From Apiotrichum sp. Y4204 (lineage: Eukaryota > Basidiomycota > Tremellomycetes > Trichosporonales > Trichosporonaceae): a stretch of 64,000 nt of DNA. The stretch spans positions 124,001 to 188,000 of the forward strand of contig JAMYHL010000071.1 in assembly GCA_025531455.1 (NCBI GenBank), given 5' to 3'. A model generated the notes under the pieces. The model was not told the DNA's origin and did no database searches. It saw nothing but the letters and a program-made list of their open reading frames with translations. Below, one piece after another: positions 34,987 to 47,286 of the stretch. Position 1 is the first letter of the stretch. Each line of letters begins with the position of its first letter. The translations under genes were made by a program, and so were the position numbers.

Positions 34987-36659
34987 CTAGGCGGCACACA
35001 TTGTCCCCTCGTCTACCCCCCTTCGCAGCCGCTCCATCCGCTCAGAAGACGTGCGGAAGCACGAGGGCATCGCCGCGTCCCACTCGCCCGTGAGGATGTG
35101 ACGCGCCAGGGCGGGGGCCGTGAGGAGGATGCGCGCCATGCCTGCCATAGGGCAAGGGGACGAGCGAGCGGGACGCGAAGCGCGGAGGTGTGAGGAAGTT
35201 TCGCAGCGAAAAGACCGGTCGCGACGTGTAGTTTTCGGTGTTGCCGGAGATGAGGGGCGCGAGACGGTCGAGCAAGAGTTTTAGAAAGGAGGTGAGCCGC
35301 GTCAGCACCGACAATCCCAACAGTCCCCACGCACCATGTCCATGATACCCCACCGCAACGAATTGCCCCTCAAATCCGACGCGCGGGCCAATGAGCGGGA
35401 CGAGGTCGGGGGTACACCCGATGACGCCGGACCAGGCGTACTCGAGCCCCGAGGATGTCCACGCGACATCCTCCTCACGGAGCGCCACTTCCTTTGGGTC
35501 CTGGACGCGCGACTGGAGCTCCTCCAGCTCAAACAGCGATGGCACAGCGTAGCCCGGTACGCACCCCGCCCATGCCGCCATGGCAGCATGCACGAGGTCC
35601 GCCCTAAATCCCGAGTCGTCCGTGACTCCCCGTGTCTCGCTGGCCGGTACGTGCCCGCGCGAAACGCCGAGCACAATGCTCCCGTCTGGTCGCGGCGCGC
35701 TGCCGTCAGTGTTTGTCAGGACCACCGGCCCGGGGCACATACACCGAATAGAAGCGCGAGAGCGAATGGCGGAGCGAGCAGCTGCGCTGGAGGAGAGCGG
35801 AGCTTGTGCGCCTGTGCTGAAGTGTCAATAACCGCTCCTCTTTCTCTCTCACCTCGGACAGGAACCACAATCCCCTCGAACTCGGGGCACGTCTCGGCAA
35901 CATACGCGTTATTCGTCCATACCACTTTCCCCGCCACAATCGTCCCGCGGTCCGTGGTAACTTTCCATCCTCCCCCGGTCCGCTCAGTCCCCAACACACG
36001 CGTGTGCGCAAACACGCTACACCGCCCGCTCTCCACACACAGCTGATGGACCCCAAGTGTCAGCTGCGCGGGGTTCACAGTCGCCGCGTCCCACGTCCAC
36101 GCCGTGCTGCACTTCATGCCCGTCGCGGCCGCCGCGGCCTCCCCGTCGCTCCGCACCGTCCCCGGATCCCCACCTGCGGAACGCAGCCCACGCTCCGCAG
36201 CAACGGAATACTCAGTAAACTCCTCGGAAAGAGACACATCGTGCGTCCTGCGGAGCGTCCACTCGCAATCAATCCTGTGATGCTTAACGAATTCGTCCAT
36301 CCTGGAATTAGCCCATGCCTCCTTGCGACCCACAATTTGAGCACCAGGCCCTCGCTCTCAAGAATCTTCCGTGCTTCTTCGGGACCATGTATCCTCTCGA
36401 ATGCTGTGAACCCACGACTTGGATCCGGACGGCAATGTCCCGCGTTCCGCCCGCTCGCCCCAGACGCGAGCTCGCGCGCCTCGAGGAGCACCACCTCCTC
36501 CCCGGCGGAGACGAGGGCGTGCGCGAGCACCGCGCCGCACAGTCCCCCGCCTACGACTAGGACGGTTGTGGATTCCGGAAGGGGTCCGGACGGCGAGAGG
36601 AGCGGGTGGGCGCGCACGCTGCGCTGCCACACCGAGAGGTTGCCGAGGGAGGGGAGCAT
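34987..36659 (-). CDS. FAD-dependent oxidoreductase of the DAO family
   Basis: Four exons (36334-36659, 35853-36301, 35335-35781, 34987-35141) encode 458 residues. The dinucleotide-binding motif is TTVLVVGGGLCGAVLAHAL, followed by the FAD-ribose acid in VVLLEARELASGASGRNAGH. The central block KHHRIDCEWTLRRT and the terminal GYHGHGMARILLTAPALA match fungal DAO proteins that oxidise amines or amino acids with H2O2 release; the true substrate is unknown. No PTS1-like tail is visible (ends GTMCAA). The intron after exon 1 is only 32 bases (GTGGGT to GCTAATTCCAG) and splices KLMDEFVKHH in frame. The exon 3 start is the least certain junction. Confidence 0.9.
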
Positions 36660-37901
36660 TGGGAATGGGTGGTGAACGATGTTGATGTTGACTCGGTTGG
36701 TGTCCACATTACCGGATTGCCGGATGTACTGGCACCATGGTACCGGCCGGCTGTAACGGATTCACGATGTGTCTTTCGCCGATCTTCTCCGATCTCCGAG
36801 GTTCGATCCCCTGACACTCCCGTTTCGGAGTCATTTGCCGAGAGACGAGCCGGACCCCGGACCCCGAGGCCCCGAGCCGTAGTGGCGCCAGAGCCGAGTC
36901 GAGCGACATGCAAAATGTGCGTTCACGCATTCAAATTCACGGCCCCGCGTCCCCCGACACTCTGTGGCAGCACGGAGCAATGGTCGTATTCTTAGACGTC
37001 TCATCATGATGGCATGATGGCAACGAGCAAAGCGATGTCAAGCTGCGACCATGCACATCCTGGTCAGCCGGCTAGGCCGGAATATGTCCACTGTCGAACT
37101 GTCGGACCTCTAGAAGAACAAGGCTACCACCTGTGCCAGCAGCACAACCGCAGGTGCATTCCTTTGATCTCCGACATTCTTACCTTCCCGCTCTTATCAG
37201 TATATCAGTACCAAGCTAATACGTTACGCATATCGCCTTTACGTTCCCCCATCCTCGTGTACCAAAAGCAGCATATCGCATCTCCCCATCCGGAGACATG
37301 ACCCGAAGACCCACTCATTCCCTATCGGGCGTTCCCCTCGAGTCTCAGTCACGCCCCGCAACGCGAGTATTTGTGCTGTTCCTCGCGCGCCACGATCCAG
37401 AGCGCGCATGCTGTCATCGGCGCCACCGGGACGAGGGCCACTGGGAGTGATAACCAGTATCAATATCAGGTCCTGCTACGGGCACCAATCACCTCTGCTC
37501 CAACTCCGATACACACATTGCTCGCTCGCTGCGCACGGTCGCTCTAGGCATTTCTCCATCGATACAAGTACAGATGAGGCTCTGGGCCGGACCATCGGGC
37601 ATGGCAAGAAGGGGAAGCAGCTGAAGGAGAAGGTAATGAAGGGAGTCTGGTGATGAATTTGATGAATCAAAAAGAAAGAAGGGAAAAGGAGAGAAAAGAG
37701 TCCAGAGCGGGTACGGCGCGGCCGGTTCGTTTCGTCGCGGGTCGTCGAGGGGTGGACATGGTCAGATGGCGTAGGCATGTTGCATGTTGCGTGTTGGGTT
37801 GTGCGTTTGGTTGCGTTTCCGGGTCTTGCAGGCGTAGAGTCGTGGGCAAGAAGATATACACACTCTAACTACTACACAGTGTAGGGGGGCTGTCGCGGAC
37901 A
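36660..37901. other. Intergenic spacer
   Basis: 1.24 kb between the oxidoreductase start and the PIN4-like stop. No coding signal is found. A GGTTCGATCCC match at 36800 was tested as a tRNA T-arm and rejected. Confidence 0.5.
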
Positions 37902-39729
37902 TTATAGATCCAGCGCCTCGCGCGTGCGTGCCCCCTCGTGCTCGTCTTCCTCGCTCAACCGGCGGCCGAGCGCCAACGCGCCGGGCACACCGCGGAGCGA
38001 GCTGGATCCGGCGCGGAGGATGCCAAAGCCTCGCGACTCGCCGACCGGCCCGCGCGGGTTGCGCAGCGGCTGCGAGCCCTCGGCCCCGTCCCCGCTCAGC
38101 GAGTGCGGGAGCGGGGGCATTGGCGGCGCGCCCACAGGCGCACCAAAGAAGCTGTTAAACGTGCCAGAGCCGATGCCGTGGCCGTTCAGGCGCCGGCCGT
38201 GCGCAGCTCCCATCGAAGCGTAATCGCGCCCGGCGATCACGCCGTCGGCGGCCTCGGCACGAAGGTTGCCGGAAGAACGCTGCGGGGTCAGGCTGCGGGC
38301 CGGGTCGCGCGCAACCACGGGTCCGCCGAAACCGCGCAAGTCCGGCATTGACTTTTTGCTCCGCAGGCTTGGGGCCGGGAGGTCAACGGGATACGGGGAG
38401 AGGTACGATGTCGACTGCGGTGTGTGCGCAGAACGCGGGGGAGCGTCCTTGGTCACGACAACATGCTTGTTGTCGCCATCGCCTTGGGTCACACTCGTGA
38501 GGTCGAGCTTTTGTGCCACAAGATGGACAATGCGACGCTCGGTCGCAGATAGGTTACGGGAGAGGACAAGCTCATCTCGCATGCGGTCCTCCTTGAACAT
38601 GTACACCATGTTGTAGATGCGCAGCGAGTTGGGGTCGTTAAGATCAAGTGTGTTCGGCAAGCCGTCAGAATTGCCGGATCCTGCCGAATGCGGAGGGCTG
38701 CGGTCGTCGGCCGTGTCAAACGAGAACGACGGGTGGTGGCCGTTGGGGCCAGCGGAAGTCACAGACCGCGCAGACGGGAGCACAATCGGCGACTGGCCAG
38801 GCATCTCAATCGGAGTCTTGACAGCAGCGTCAATCTGCATGCTCTTCATGCGCTTGATGGCCTTTTCACGCTCAATGCGGTCCTTTTCTCCGGGCTGGAG
38901 CACCTTCTTGTACTCGACACGCAGCTTGCGGCCCTGCACATCGTACCCATTCAGCGCAGCCACGACGGATGCTGCCTCTTCCGGTGCGCGGAAGTTTGCA
39001 AACGCCAGACCGCGGAACACGCCGTTGTCGTGGTGGTAGTTGAAGGCATACGGCAGAGGGGCACCCAGCGACTCGATGATCGCCAGAAGCGTCTCGCGCG
39101 AAACCGCAAACGGGATGTTCTTGATCACAATCGCAGTTGGGATAACATCGTCATCGGGCGTAGGAATCGAAGGCGGGGCGACCCCGCGCCAAGGCTGGGC
39201 CGGACGCTGGGGAATCGACGAAAGCGAACCTGCGCTGAACGGCGACAGCGCCGAATTATAGCCTGGCGCGGCGGCGACGCCCGTAGCGAGCGGGTAAGGC
39301 ACCTGCGGCGGGGGCGAAGGGGCGAGGCCCATGGACGGAAAAGCGTCGAATGCAAACCCAGGATAATAGCCCTGCGCGGGGGTCACGGATGCCGCCGAGG
39401 AAGGGGGGGACAACGCCGCCGGCGACGAACCGTCACGCCGAAAGGCCTCCTGCGACAGGGACGACCCCTCGCGCGAGTGCGGCTCGATCCACGCCTGGTG
39501 TTACAGCTGTGTTCGCGTGCTTCCTTTTACTCACCTGCGGGATCCCGGAACGCGAGCCGCGCTTCGGGCTGCTGGTCCATCCGCGCGCGGGCTGGGCAGC
39601 CGTGGGTGTTGGCACCGGTGGGCCAAACACGCCGTTATAGGGGTAGTCAGAGTGTACGCCGTACGGGCTCGGCGAGATGGAAAGGGTGTGGAGGTTGGGA
39701 AGGGGCGGGGACGAGTGATGGTGGCTCAT
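37902..39729 (-). CDS. RNA-binding protein with RRM and R3H domains, PIN4/CIP2-like
   Basis: Two exons (39535-39729, 37902-39494) encode 595 residues. After a Pro/Ser-rich N-terminus, an RRM at about 180-262 shows AIVIKNIPFAVSRETL as RNP2 and GLAFANFRAPEEAASVV as RNP1. It continues into a basic helix (LRVEYKKVLQPGEKDRIEREKAIKRMK). A second module near 355-420 (LRIYNMVYMFKEDRMRDELVLSRNLSATERRIVHLVAQKLDL) has the R3H pattern for single-stranded nucleic acid binding. This order matches yeast Pin4/Mdt1 and fission yeast Cip1/Cip2, which act in mRNA stability under stress and DNA damage. The rest is disordered with several SP and TP sites. The 3-kb spacer upstream is pyrimidine-rich in the direction of transcription, suggesting a long leader. 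Confidence 0.92.
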
Positions 39730-42700
39730 CTTTAATGTATGCGTTACGAGTATGTGGCTGTGTGTGGGTGGGTGGGTGTGATGTGGTGCTGTCTAATGCG
39801 GGTATGATGGCACTGATGCGGTTCTCGAGTGTGAGTGAAGAGTGAGAGTGAGTGACTCGATGCTACCGCTGCGGTGTTCGTTGTCGTCGCAGAATTACGT
39901 TGGGGTCGTCACGGGAGCAATGGACTAGGAACACGAGGGCATCGGGCCTTGGGGTAAGGCGCTGTGGTGGAAACCGTGAAGACAAAAAGACACGGAGTGC
40001 AGGTCGGGATGAGCCAGCGTCGGTGACGGCTGCAGTGATGTTGTTGATGGTGATAACACTGAGAATGGGAATGGGAATGGCAGAAGCAAAAAGGCAAAGG
40101 CGGCGCCAGCGACTGAAAATTCGTTAAGAGGGGGACTTGGGCGTTGATGTGTGTTGGGTGCGAAGCTGCACAGGGTAAAAAAGGAAATGGTGGAAATGGA
40201 AAAAAAAAAGAAAAGAGAGAAGAGCCCTGTGATGCTGTATGAGGGAGTGAATGAGAGAGTGGGGAATGCGATGATGATACGTTGCGACGTGCCAGGGCTG
40301 GATGGTGGTGGTGGGATGAGGGGGAGGCGTGTACAGGCCCGGAGGGGGAGGAGGCGTTGTTGTTTGAGGAAGGAGAGAGACAAAGAGAGAGAGAGTGATG
40401 GTGGTGGAGAGGGTTGTGATGGAATGGGACAATCAAGGTAGGAGATGCGGACCCCTCCCGTGTAACAGCGTACAGTGTATGCAGTGTGTGGTATGGTGTG
40501 GTGCTGTACGGTGGTGGTTGTAAAAGCGTGTGGGCGGGGTGGGGCGGGGCTAGAGGGCGTGGGGGTGGAAAGTGTCCTGGGTGTGAGGGGGGGAAGGTGC
40601 AGGGTGGGGGGAAGGAGGGCACGAGGAGAGAGCAAACGCGAGAGGGGTCCAGCCAGGGGGCGCAGAGGACGGGAAGCGCTTCTCTTCTTCCACCTGGGGC
40701 TGGGCTGGGCTGGCGGAGGCGTACGTCCTTGTGCGTCGCGCAGCTTGTATCCAATGCACCTCTACCACACCTGTACTGTATGTCTCCGTCGTGTAGTCGT
40801 CAATCACGCCCCAGGCCCCAGGTCGTGTGCACACAGTGTTCCGTCGGGCGTTGGGTGTGTTCCTTCTAGGCGTTCGGGCGTTCGGGCGTCCAATGTTCCT
40901 CGGTGATGATGATGATGGTTGATGATGATGGTGGTGACGATGATGCACAGCGGATGGGGGTTATGGGTGCGCCTAGGGGAAAGATGGTATTTCAAAAATG
41001 GAATACAAAGGATGGGTGGTATTGTATTGGCTGTTGGCCGTGGCTAGTGGCTGTGGTGGGTGACAGCGCTGGCGGCGGTGGTTGCCAAGGAGCACAGTGG
41101 ACGGGACAGCGAGAGCAGAGATTGATTGTCCGGCGGCAGTGGGACCCAAGAAAAGACACTTTCTGTATGCTCCTCTGCTGCTTGCTGCTTGATGCTGATG
41201 ATGCTGAATGATGATGATGATGCGTGTCTTGAACACAAAAGTGGGTGGTAACTGTGCCTTTGAGCAAAAAGCAAGCAAAAACCCAAGAACAAGAGGTCAG
41301 TATAGGAATCAGGGGGAGCAAGGAGAGAGAGAATAGGGAGTACAGGGGATGGCAGGGACAAGGATAGCGTGTCGTAACGCGGGGCAAAAGGAACAAAGTG
41401 TACCAAAGGACGAGACCCACAAAGGTGACAGACAGAGTGAGAGAGAAGGATGAGAAAGAGATATACAGGAGAAGAGTATGCGCTACAATGGAGTGCAGCT
41501 GCTTGATGCTGCTTTTGTTGTCGCTGTAACAATGATGTTGTTGCTGGTGTTGGTGATGGCGACAAGACGACTGATCGCGATCAGATAAAAGAAAAAAGAA
41601 ATAATACAGTAGACCGTAGAGAAAAAGGTCTTCAAGACGGCTACAACAAAAGGCAGCAGAGGAGAGGACAGTCCAGAGGGGATGGCTTCAATGCGATGCC
41701 TGAAAAAGGGACGGGAAACCGGACAGGGTCTGCAGGGCTCGCAGGGTCTTCTATCCATCTCACCATCTCTTCTCCTTGACGCCCACCACTCACCCCTCAC
41801 TGGCCACTGGCCTTCGGACCCTGCTTGGGCCCTGCGCGACCTAGCCGAGAACCCAGGGAGGAACACGCACGCACACCCATACACCGCCGCGAGAGATCAA
41901 GAAAAGCTAGGCCAGGCTGCAGGCGGGCGACTGCTACTGCATCCGGTTGCAGTCGGCCCTTCCCCGTTACTACTCTTCCGGTTCCGGAGAACGTCAACAA
42001 ACAAACGAGTAAACGAGTAAACAAACTACCATTCTTCATCTGAATACGCCCATCTGATGATTCTGAGCTCTGAGACACACAAAATATGTACACAATTATA
42101 CAATGGAGGGGCCGGAGAGGGCCAGGCCTGCAAAGAAGACAACAGTAAAATTACACTAAGCTCTAGTCAACTTTTCGAGTAGCATGTTGGTGTCCGCATG
42201 TAGCAGTGAGAGGATCAGCAGATCAGCAGGATCGACGGACCCCTACCACGAGGCAAAAGGGGGGATCAGCGCACGGCGTGCCTTGCGGCAGTGACAAACC
42301 CGATGAACCCTGTGCTCTCTCGCCCGAGAGTAAGAAAAAGATATACAAATCGACATGAGTAATTGAAACCGCTAATGCACATAGTCCAAACTAGTAATGC
42401 GCTAATCTTGGATCTACTCTGTTCCCCTGTTTTCGTGAACCGCGCGATCTGCACGCGATAATCACGTTTAATGCGTCATCCCCTGGATCCGCCTTGGCGC
42501 ACGGACCGCTGTCGTCATTGCTCATCTCCAATCGCAACAGCGAAATGGGCACAACAAGGATGCAGCAGAGCAGAGGAGAGCGGAGAGAGGGCACAGCACC
42601 CAAGCACTGCACTGGAGGAGAGAATGGACGCTGTCCTGGTCAATGTTCTCTTTCCCCCGTCCCCACGCTTTCCGTCGTCATCATCATCATTCCATCCCAT

Positions 42701-42789
42701 CCCATTCTATTCCTCTCTCCATCGCCATCTCATCTTCATCCCATCTCCTCTCCCCATCTCACACACATCCACATCCACATCCACACACA
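39730..42789. other. 3-kb spacer between divergent PIN4-like and vWFA genes
   Basis: No gene is supported. From about 39800 to 41700 the + strand is persistently G/A-rich, so the - strand, in the PIN4 direction, is C/T-rich. Simple repeats include a poly(A) run at 40200-40210, GATGAT triplets near 40903-40935 and 41194-41222, and GGGTGGGT near 39768. Bases 42640-42789 are C/T-rich on + and form the probable leader of the vWFA gene. Confidence 0.55.
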
Positions 42790-45119
42790 ATGGGTCTCGC
42801 ATCAAAGCTCGCAGCTACGCAAGGCGCTGCCCCACCCGGCGGCGCTGCTCCCGGCGCTCCCGGCGGTGCTCCGCCTGGCGCGCCTGGCGGATATGGCCAG
42901 CAGCCCCAGCCCAGCCAGCCAGGCCAGTACGGCGCACCCCCCGTTCCCGGCTCTCGGTGAGTGTTCACTTTCATCCCCCTTCCATCCACCCTTGCATTCG
43001 TACGGCTCGGTATCCTCTCGGTTTCTGTTCCTTCGAATGCAGTGTACGATGCGCAGTGTCGCCGCCGCACCGCCCCGCTCGCCCGCCGGGTGTGCAGGCA
43101 CGAGCCAACATGAAGGCTATCGGCTCATGACGCGCTTGACTCGACTCCTGACCAGTGCGAGTTCGATCGCATCGACCTCACTCTTGTCACTGTCCACTCC
43201 TCCATTCACTGCATCGCCACCCAAGTGCTTTACCACGACATTCGCACAGATATCCATCCGCGTTAGAGTCGACCACACAGCCCATCGCTCGCACCATGAA
43301 CCAAGGCTTCTACAAACCACCCCCCGGCGCACGACCGCCCCAGCCCGCTTATCCGCCCCCCAACCCATATGCTCCCCCCAATTCCTATCCTTCGCAGCCC
43401 CCATTCAACACTCCATATGGGAACCCCGCTAACCCCCCTTTCAGGCCCGGCCAGCCCGGCGTACCCGGACAGCCCGGACAGCAGCAGTTCGGCCAGCAGC
43501 CAGGACAGTATGGCCAGCAGCCCGGGCAGCAGCAGCCCGGACAGTACGGTCAGCCGTCGCAGGGCCAGTACGGCCAGCCGCCGCAGGGACAGTTCGGACA
43601 GCAGCAGCCTGGACAGTACGGCCAGCAGCAGGGGCAGTACGGCCAGCAGCCGGGACAGTACGGACAGCAGCCTGGCCAGTTTGGCCAGCCTGGTCAACCT
43701 GGTCAGCCTGGTCAGCCGGGACAGCCCGGCCAGCACGGCCAGCCTGGTCAGTATGGCCAGCCGCCGCAGGGCCAGTATGGACAGCAGCCTGGTCAGTATG
43801 GCCAGCCGCCGCAGGGCCAGTATGGCCAGCAGCAGCCTGGTCAGTACGGCGCGCCCCCTGGTGCCCCCGGTGCACCTGGCCAGTACGGTGCCCCTGCTCC
43901 CGGTGGCTATGGCGCAGGCGCCGGTGGTGCCGCCCCTCCCCCGGGCGCGCCCATCAACCCCCAGGTCCTCCTCACCGTCCTCCAGCAGTGTGTCCAGGAC
44001 GTGAGTGCGAAATCCAGGACTCTAGAGCTTACCCCAGCAACACATTCAGGCGTTTTACCCCCAGGGTTCGCTCGAGGCCATTGCGCAGAGGGTCTCGTCC
44101 ACCGGTGTTCTCCAGAAGATTGCGACCGAGTGGCGCCTGCCGATGGAGCTTGCGATGGACCTTGTCAAGATGGCGCTTTTCGACTTTGTGCTGTATGTTG
44201 ACGACTCGGGCAGCATGGCGTTTGAGGAGAACGGCGAGCGCATCGACGACCTCAAGCTCATCCTCTCGCGCGTTGCGTTTGCCACCTCGCTCTTCGACTC
44301 GGACGGCATCCAGGTGCGCTTCATGAACTCGAACGTGCAGGGCGACAACATTTCAACCGAGGCGCAGGCGATGCAGCTCGTTCAGAGCGTGAAGTTCTCG
44401 GGTCTTACCCCTCTCGGCACGAGTCTCTGGAACAAGGTTATCCAGCCGCTCGTCCTCAACCCCGCGCGCCAGGGCCGCCTCCAGAAGCCTGTCGTCGTCG
44501 TTGCTATCACGGACGGCACCCCTGCCGGCGAGAACAAGGACGAGGTCTTCAACGTTATCCAGCGCACCGACCGCGAGCTCGCCGCCTCCCGGTATGGCCG
44601 CGACGCAATCTCTTACCGTGAGTGGAGCACGCAAGCGAGCGAAGCGAGTGGGAGTTGCTGTAGGAGTGGGGAGAGTCGGGAAATCCGGCGCACAAGGGCG
44701 AGATGTCCGGGAAGTGCAAGGAGTCGTTCCTACCGAAGCATTCCAGTTGCGGCTCGAGCGCAGTAGTCGTGGAGCGCTCTCACTTACCCCGTTCACTAAC
44801 ACCGCAGAGTTTGCGCAGGTCGGCACGGACCAGAAGGCGCAGGCGTTCCTCGGCGTGCTCGACAACCACCCCGTCGTCGGCAACCTCGTCGACTGCACAT
44901 CTAACTTTGAGGCTGAGCAGGCCGAGATGGCGGCCAAGGGTGTTGACCGTGAGTGATAATAACAAACGGCGTGTGTATTGTGCTGACGCTGACGTAGTTA
45001 CCCCTGACCTCTGGATGCTCAAGGTGAGTCTAGCTGCACCCGATCCCCGCCTCGAGCCACACTAACCCCAGCTCCTGATGGGCCCGATTGATTCGTCGTA
45101 CGACTCGAAGGACGAGTAA
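42790..45119 (+). CDS. vWFA-domain protein with Gln/Gly/Pro-rich prion-like N-terminus
   Basis: Six exons (42790-42956, 43445-44000, 44050-44617, 44808-44948, 44998-45023, 45072-45119) encode 501 residues. The first 240 residues are a low-complexity tract of GQYGQQP-type repeats. From about 245 comes an ordered helical lead ([19 protein letters not shown]), then a von Willebrand A domain. The MIDAS motif DDSGSM is at 292-297, with the metal-ligand Thr in [11 protein letters not shown] and Asp in [11 protein letters not shown]. So metal-dependent ligand binding is likely intact. Exon 5 is only 26 bases. A second in-frame ATG at 43296 could give an alternative N-terminus. Fungal vWFA proteins of this layout are largely uncharacterised and probably cytosolic, as no signal peptide is seen. 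Confidence 0.92.
43450..43865 (+). repeat. Coding GQYGQQ/GQPGQP repeat tract
   Basis: About 30 imperfect copies of a GQxGQ(Q/P) unit, arranged in higher-order blocks ([14 protein letters not shown] appears several times). It is part of the vWFA protein. The block repetition suggests unequal exchange and length polymorphism. Confidence 0.9.
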
Positions 45120-45616
45120 CGCTCCTATCCTCATCGTAATGGTAATGGAATGGACAGGCAGGCGATTACCTCGTCCCCCTCCATCTAGCTCTTATTATGT
45201 GCGCGCCCACGGCGCATAGTATGGACCGGCTGAACCTAGTATGTTTATGTGAACTATGAAGTACAGATTATGAAGCAAGAGGACGGACGAGGGAACGGAT
45301 GCCGGAGTGTCGTGTTGTGCGTTCTCAATGAGCGAAGTGAAGGACAGCCGCCAGCCCTTTTTGCTCTAGAGAATGGCATAAATGTAGATGGTGTACAGTA
45401 TGTACACAAAGACTGATCAACTGATACATGGGGCGAAAGGGATGCGTCCCACTGCTCTGTCGGGATAAGTATAGTCGTGCCCGCTGCTTCTACTCGACGT
45501 CACCAGACTCGCGCTCGTATTAAACTGCTGCATGCCCATATCCACTCGCTCGGCACCATCTATCCACATTGGTGTGTGGACACCACTCATCTGGCGACAG
45601 TCCTTCACCCCGCCCA
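45120..45616. terminator. Convergent 3' region between vWFA gene and gamma-tubulin
   Basis: 497 bases between two converging stops. No coding signal; A/T-rich patches at 45240-45280 and 45360-45425 are candidate poly(A) regions. Confidence 0.4.
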
Positions 45617-47286
45617 TCACGAATGCGCTTCGATGTCGATGTACCCGTCGCTCTCGCACGCGCGGTACTCGTCAGCAAGCTCGGCAACCACTCGTCTGGG
45701 AATTAGCCAAGTGACGTGAACTAATCCAAACAGCACTCACCGCGAATCATCAAACTCCTCAAGACCATTCGCAAACATGTCCTCCTTCTTGTACTGTTCC
45801 AGGAAGGCGTTGCGCTTGCGCAACCGGTCGTACTGGTCGATCATGCGTTTGAATAGCTGAGTGTCAGTGTTTGTTTGGGCGCAAGCTGTCTCCCATGCCT
45901 CGATCACTTACAGACGCCATGCTCGTGTGGTTGGCCAGCATCAGGCCCGACACACGGTTCTGCGTCGTCTTGCGCTTCGTGAGCGCGACCTGGATGGACG
46001 CCGGCCCCCACGGGATAAAGTTGGCCAGCTGGCGTTCGCGAATGCGTAGCAGCGACTTGTGCACGTCCGTCGGGTCGACGTCACCGGAGATAATGTTTAG
46101 ACATGAGATGTAGCACGACGTCCGTGTTGATGTTGTCGAAACGAGGCGGTTCTTGGGCTGCAGCAGACGGCGCATCACGTCCAGTGTTGTTGTTTTGCGG
46201 ACCGACTTGGCCTGAAGAGTCAGCCGCTAACGTGCGAAGAGCAGCTGATGCGCTTTGTACAGGCATTCGCTTTATAAACCCACCTTGTCAATCTCGTCGC
46301 CGGTGAATGGTGTGTAGCTGGTCATGAGGAAGTGACAGCGGGGGGTGGGAATGAGGGATGCAATAATGCCGACGAGGTCGTTGTTCATGTAGCTCGGGTA
46401 GCGGAGGGTGGTCGTACTGGCGGCCATGACGGTGGACACGAGCTGGTTGGTCTGCACGAACGACGGGTCCTGCACATGGAGGCGGTCGGCAGCTATGCGC
46501 GTTAGAGCCGCGTTGTCGAGAACAACGACACTATCCGCATTGTTCACCAGACGCTTCATCGCCAGCAGCGAGTTGTACGGCTGCACCACAACGTCTGACG
46601 ACTCGGGGAACACCGAGTAGGTCTGGATGAGCTTTTTCGGGAACCGGTCGTTGAGCCGCTCGAGGAGGAAGGATCCCAGACCAGAGCCTGTCCCGCCTGC
46701 AATCGAATGCAGCAGCATAAAGCCCTGGAGTTAGTAAATAACAAGACACTACCACCCACCTCCAAGCTATCACTTCCATCTGCCTCGCGGTCAATCATCT
46801 CCATGAGGTCGTCGTACACCTTCTCTCCCGCGCTGTACCCCTGGGCCCAGTTATTTCCTGCGCCGCCGCCGTGCTTGGACAAAAAGATGTTCTCGGGGTT
46901 GTACAGCCCCTTGTACTGGGACGTGAGAATGTTGTTGATAACGCGCGGCTCGAGATCAATGAGGATCGCGCGCGGGATGTAGTGCTCGTCGTCGGCCTGG
47001 TAGAAGAACACGTCTTTCCGGTCACCCTGGTTCTCTGCCCAGTCCTCAAGCATGCCTGTTGCCGAGATGCCGTGCTCTGTGCAGAGCTTTTGCCAGAACT
47101 GGAGTGAGTAGAGCTCTCAACGATGGTGACACCGGAAAGGTACAGGCTGATGTAGACGAGGTTCCAGCCTGTCCACAGTACTCACCTGCTGCCCAACTGT
47201 ACGTCAGCAAAAACCACATAAACAGCAAGAAGCTTACTTTGATTACCGGCCTGGCCGGCCTGAAGCGAGATGATCTCGCGTCCCAT
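45617..47286 (-). CDS. TUB4: Gamma-tubulin
   Basis: Microtubule nucleator of the gamma-tubulin complex at the spindle pole body. Seven exons (47238-47286, 47186-47196, 46760-47098, 46284-46724, 45912-46211, 45741-45856, 45617-45695) encode 444 residues. The N-terminus is [22 protein letters not shown]. The gamma-specific [27 protein letters not shown], the nucleotide-binding [12 protein letters not shown], and [15 protein letters not shown] follow. The C-terminus is short and lacks the acidic tail of alpha/beta tubulin. Exon 2 is an 11-base micro-exon (TTGGGCAGCAG) that supplies IGQQ. Skipping it shifts the frame and would abolish the protein. The gene is divergent from the SR-cyclophilin gene. 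Confidence 0.98.

Noticed and set aside
17170..36659. The hydrolases, oxidoreductase, aldolase and regulators as a metabolic gene cluster
   Set aside because: No backbone biosynthetic enzyme, long spacers, and several genes are housekeeping types; co-location looks incidental.
36790..36830. GGTTCGATCCC resembling a tRNA B box
   Set aside because: No complementary T-stem, no A-box at a suitable distance upstream and no acceptor-stem pairing; treated as chance.
39909..41565. Several 100-280 codon - strand frames in the 3-kb spacer
   Set aside because: Pro/Ser/His/Leu runs from C/T-rich DNA, overlapping in all frames, without domains.
43450..43865. Regular repeats as a possible CRISPR-like or satellite array
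   Set aside because: They keep one reading frame encoding GQYGQQ units inside a confirmed gene, and have no unique spacers.
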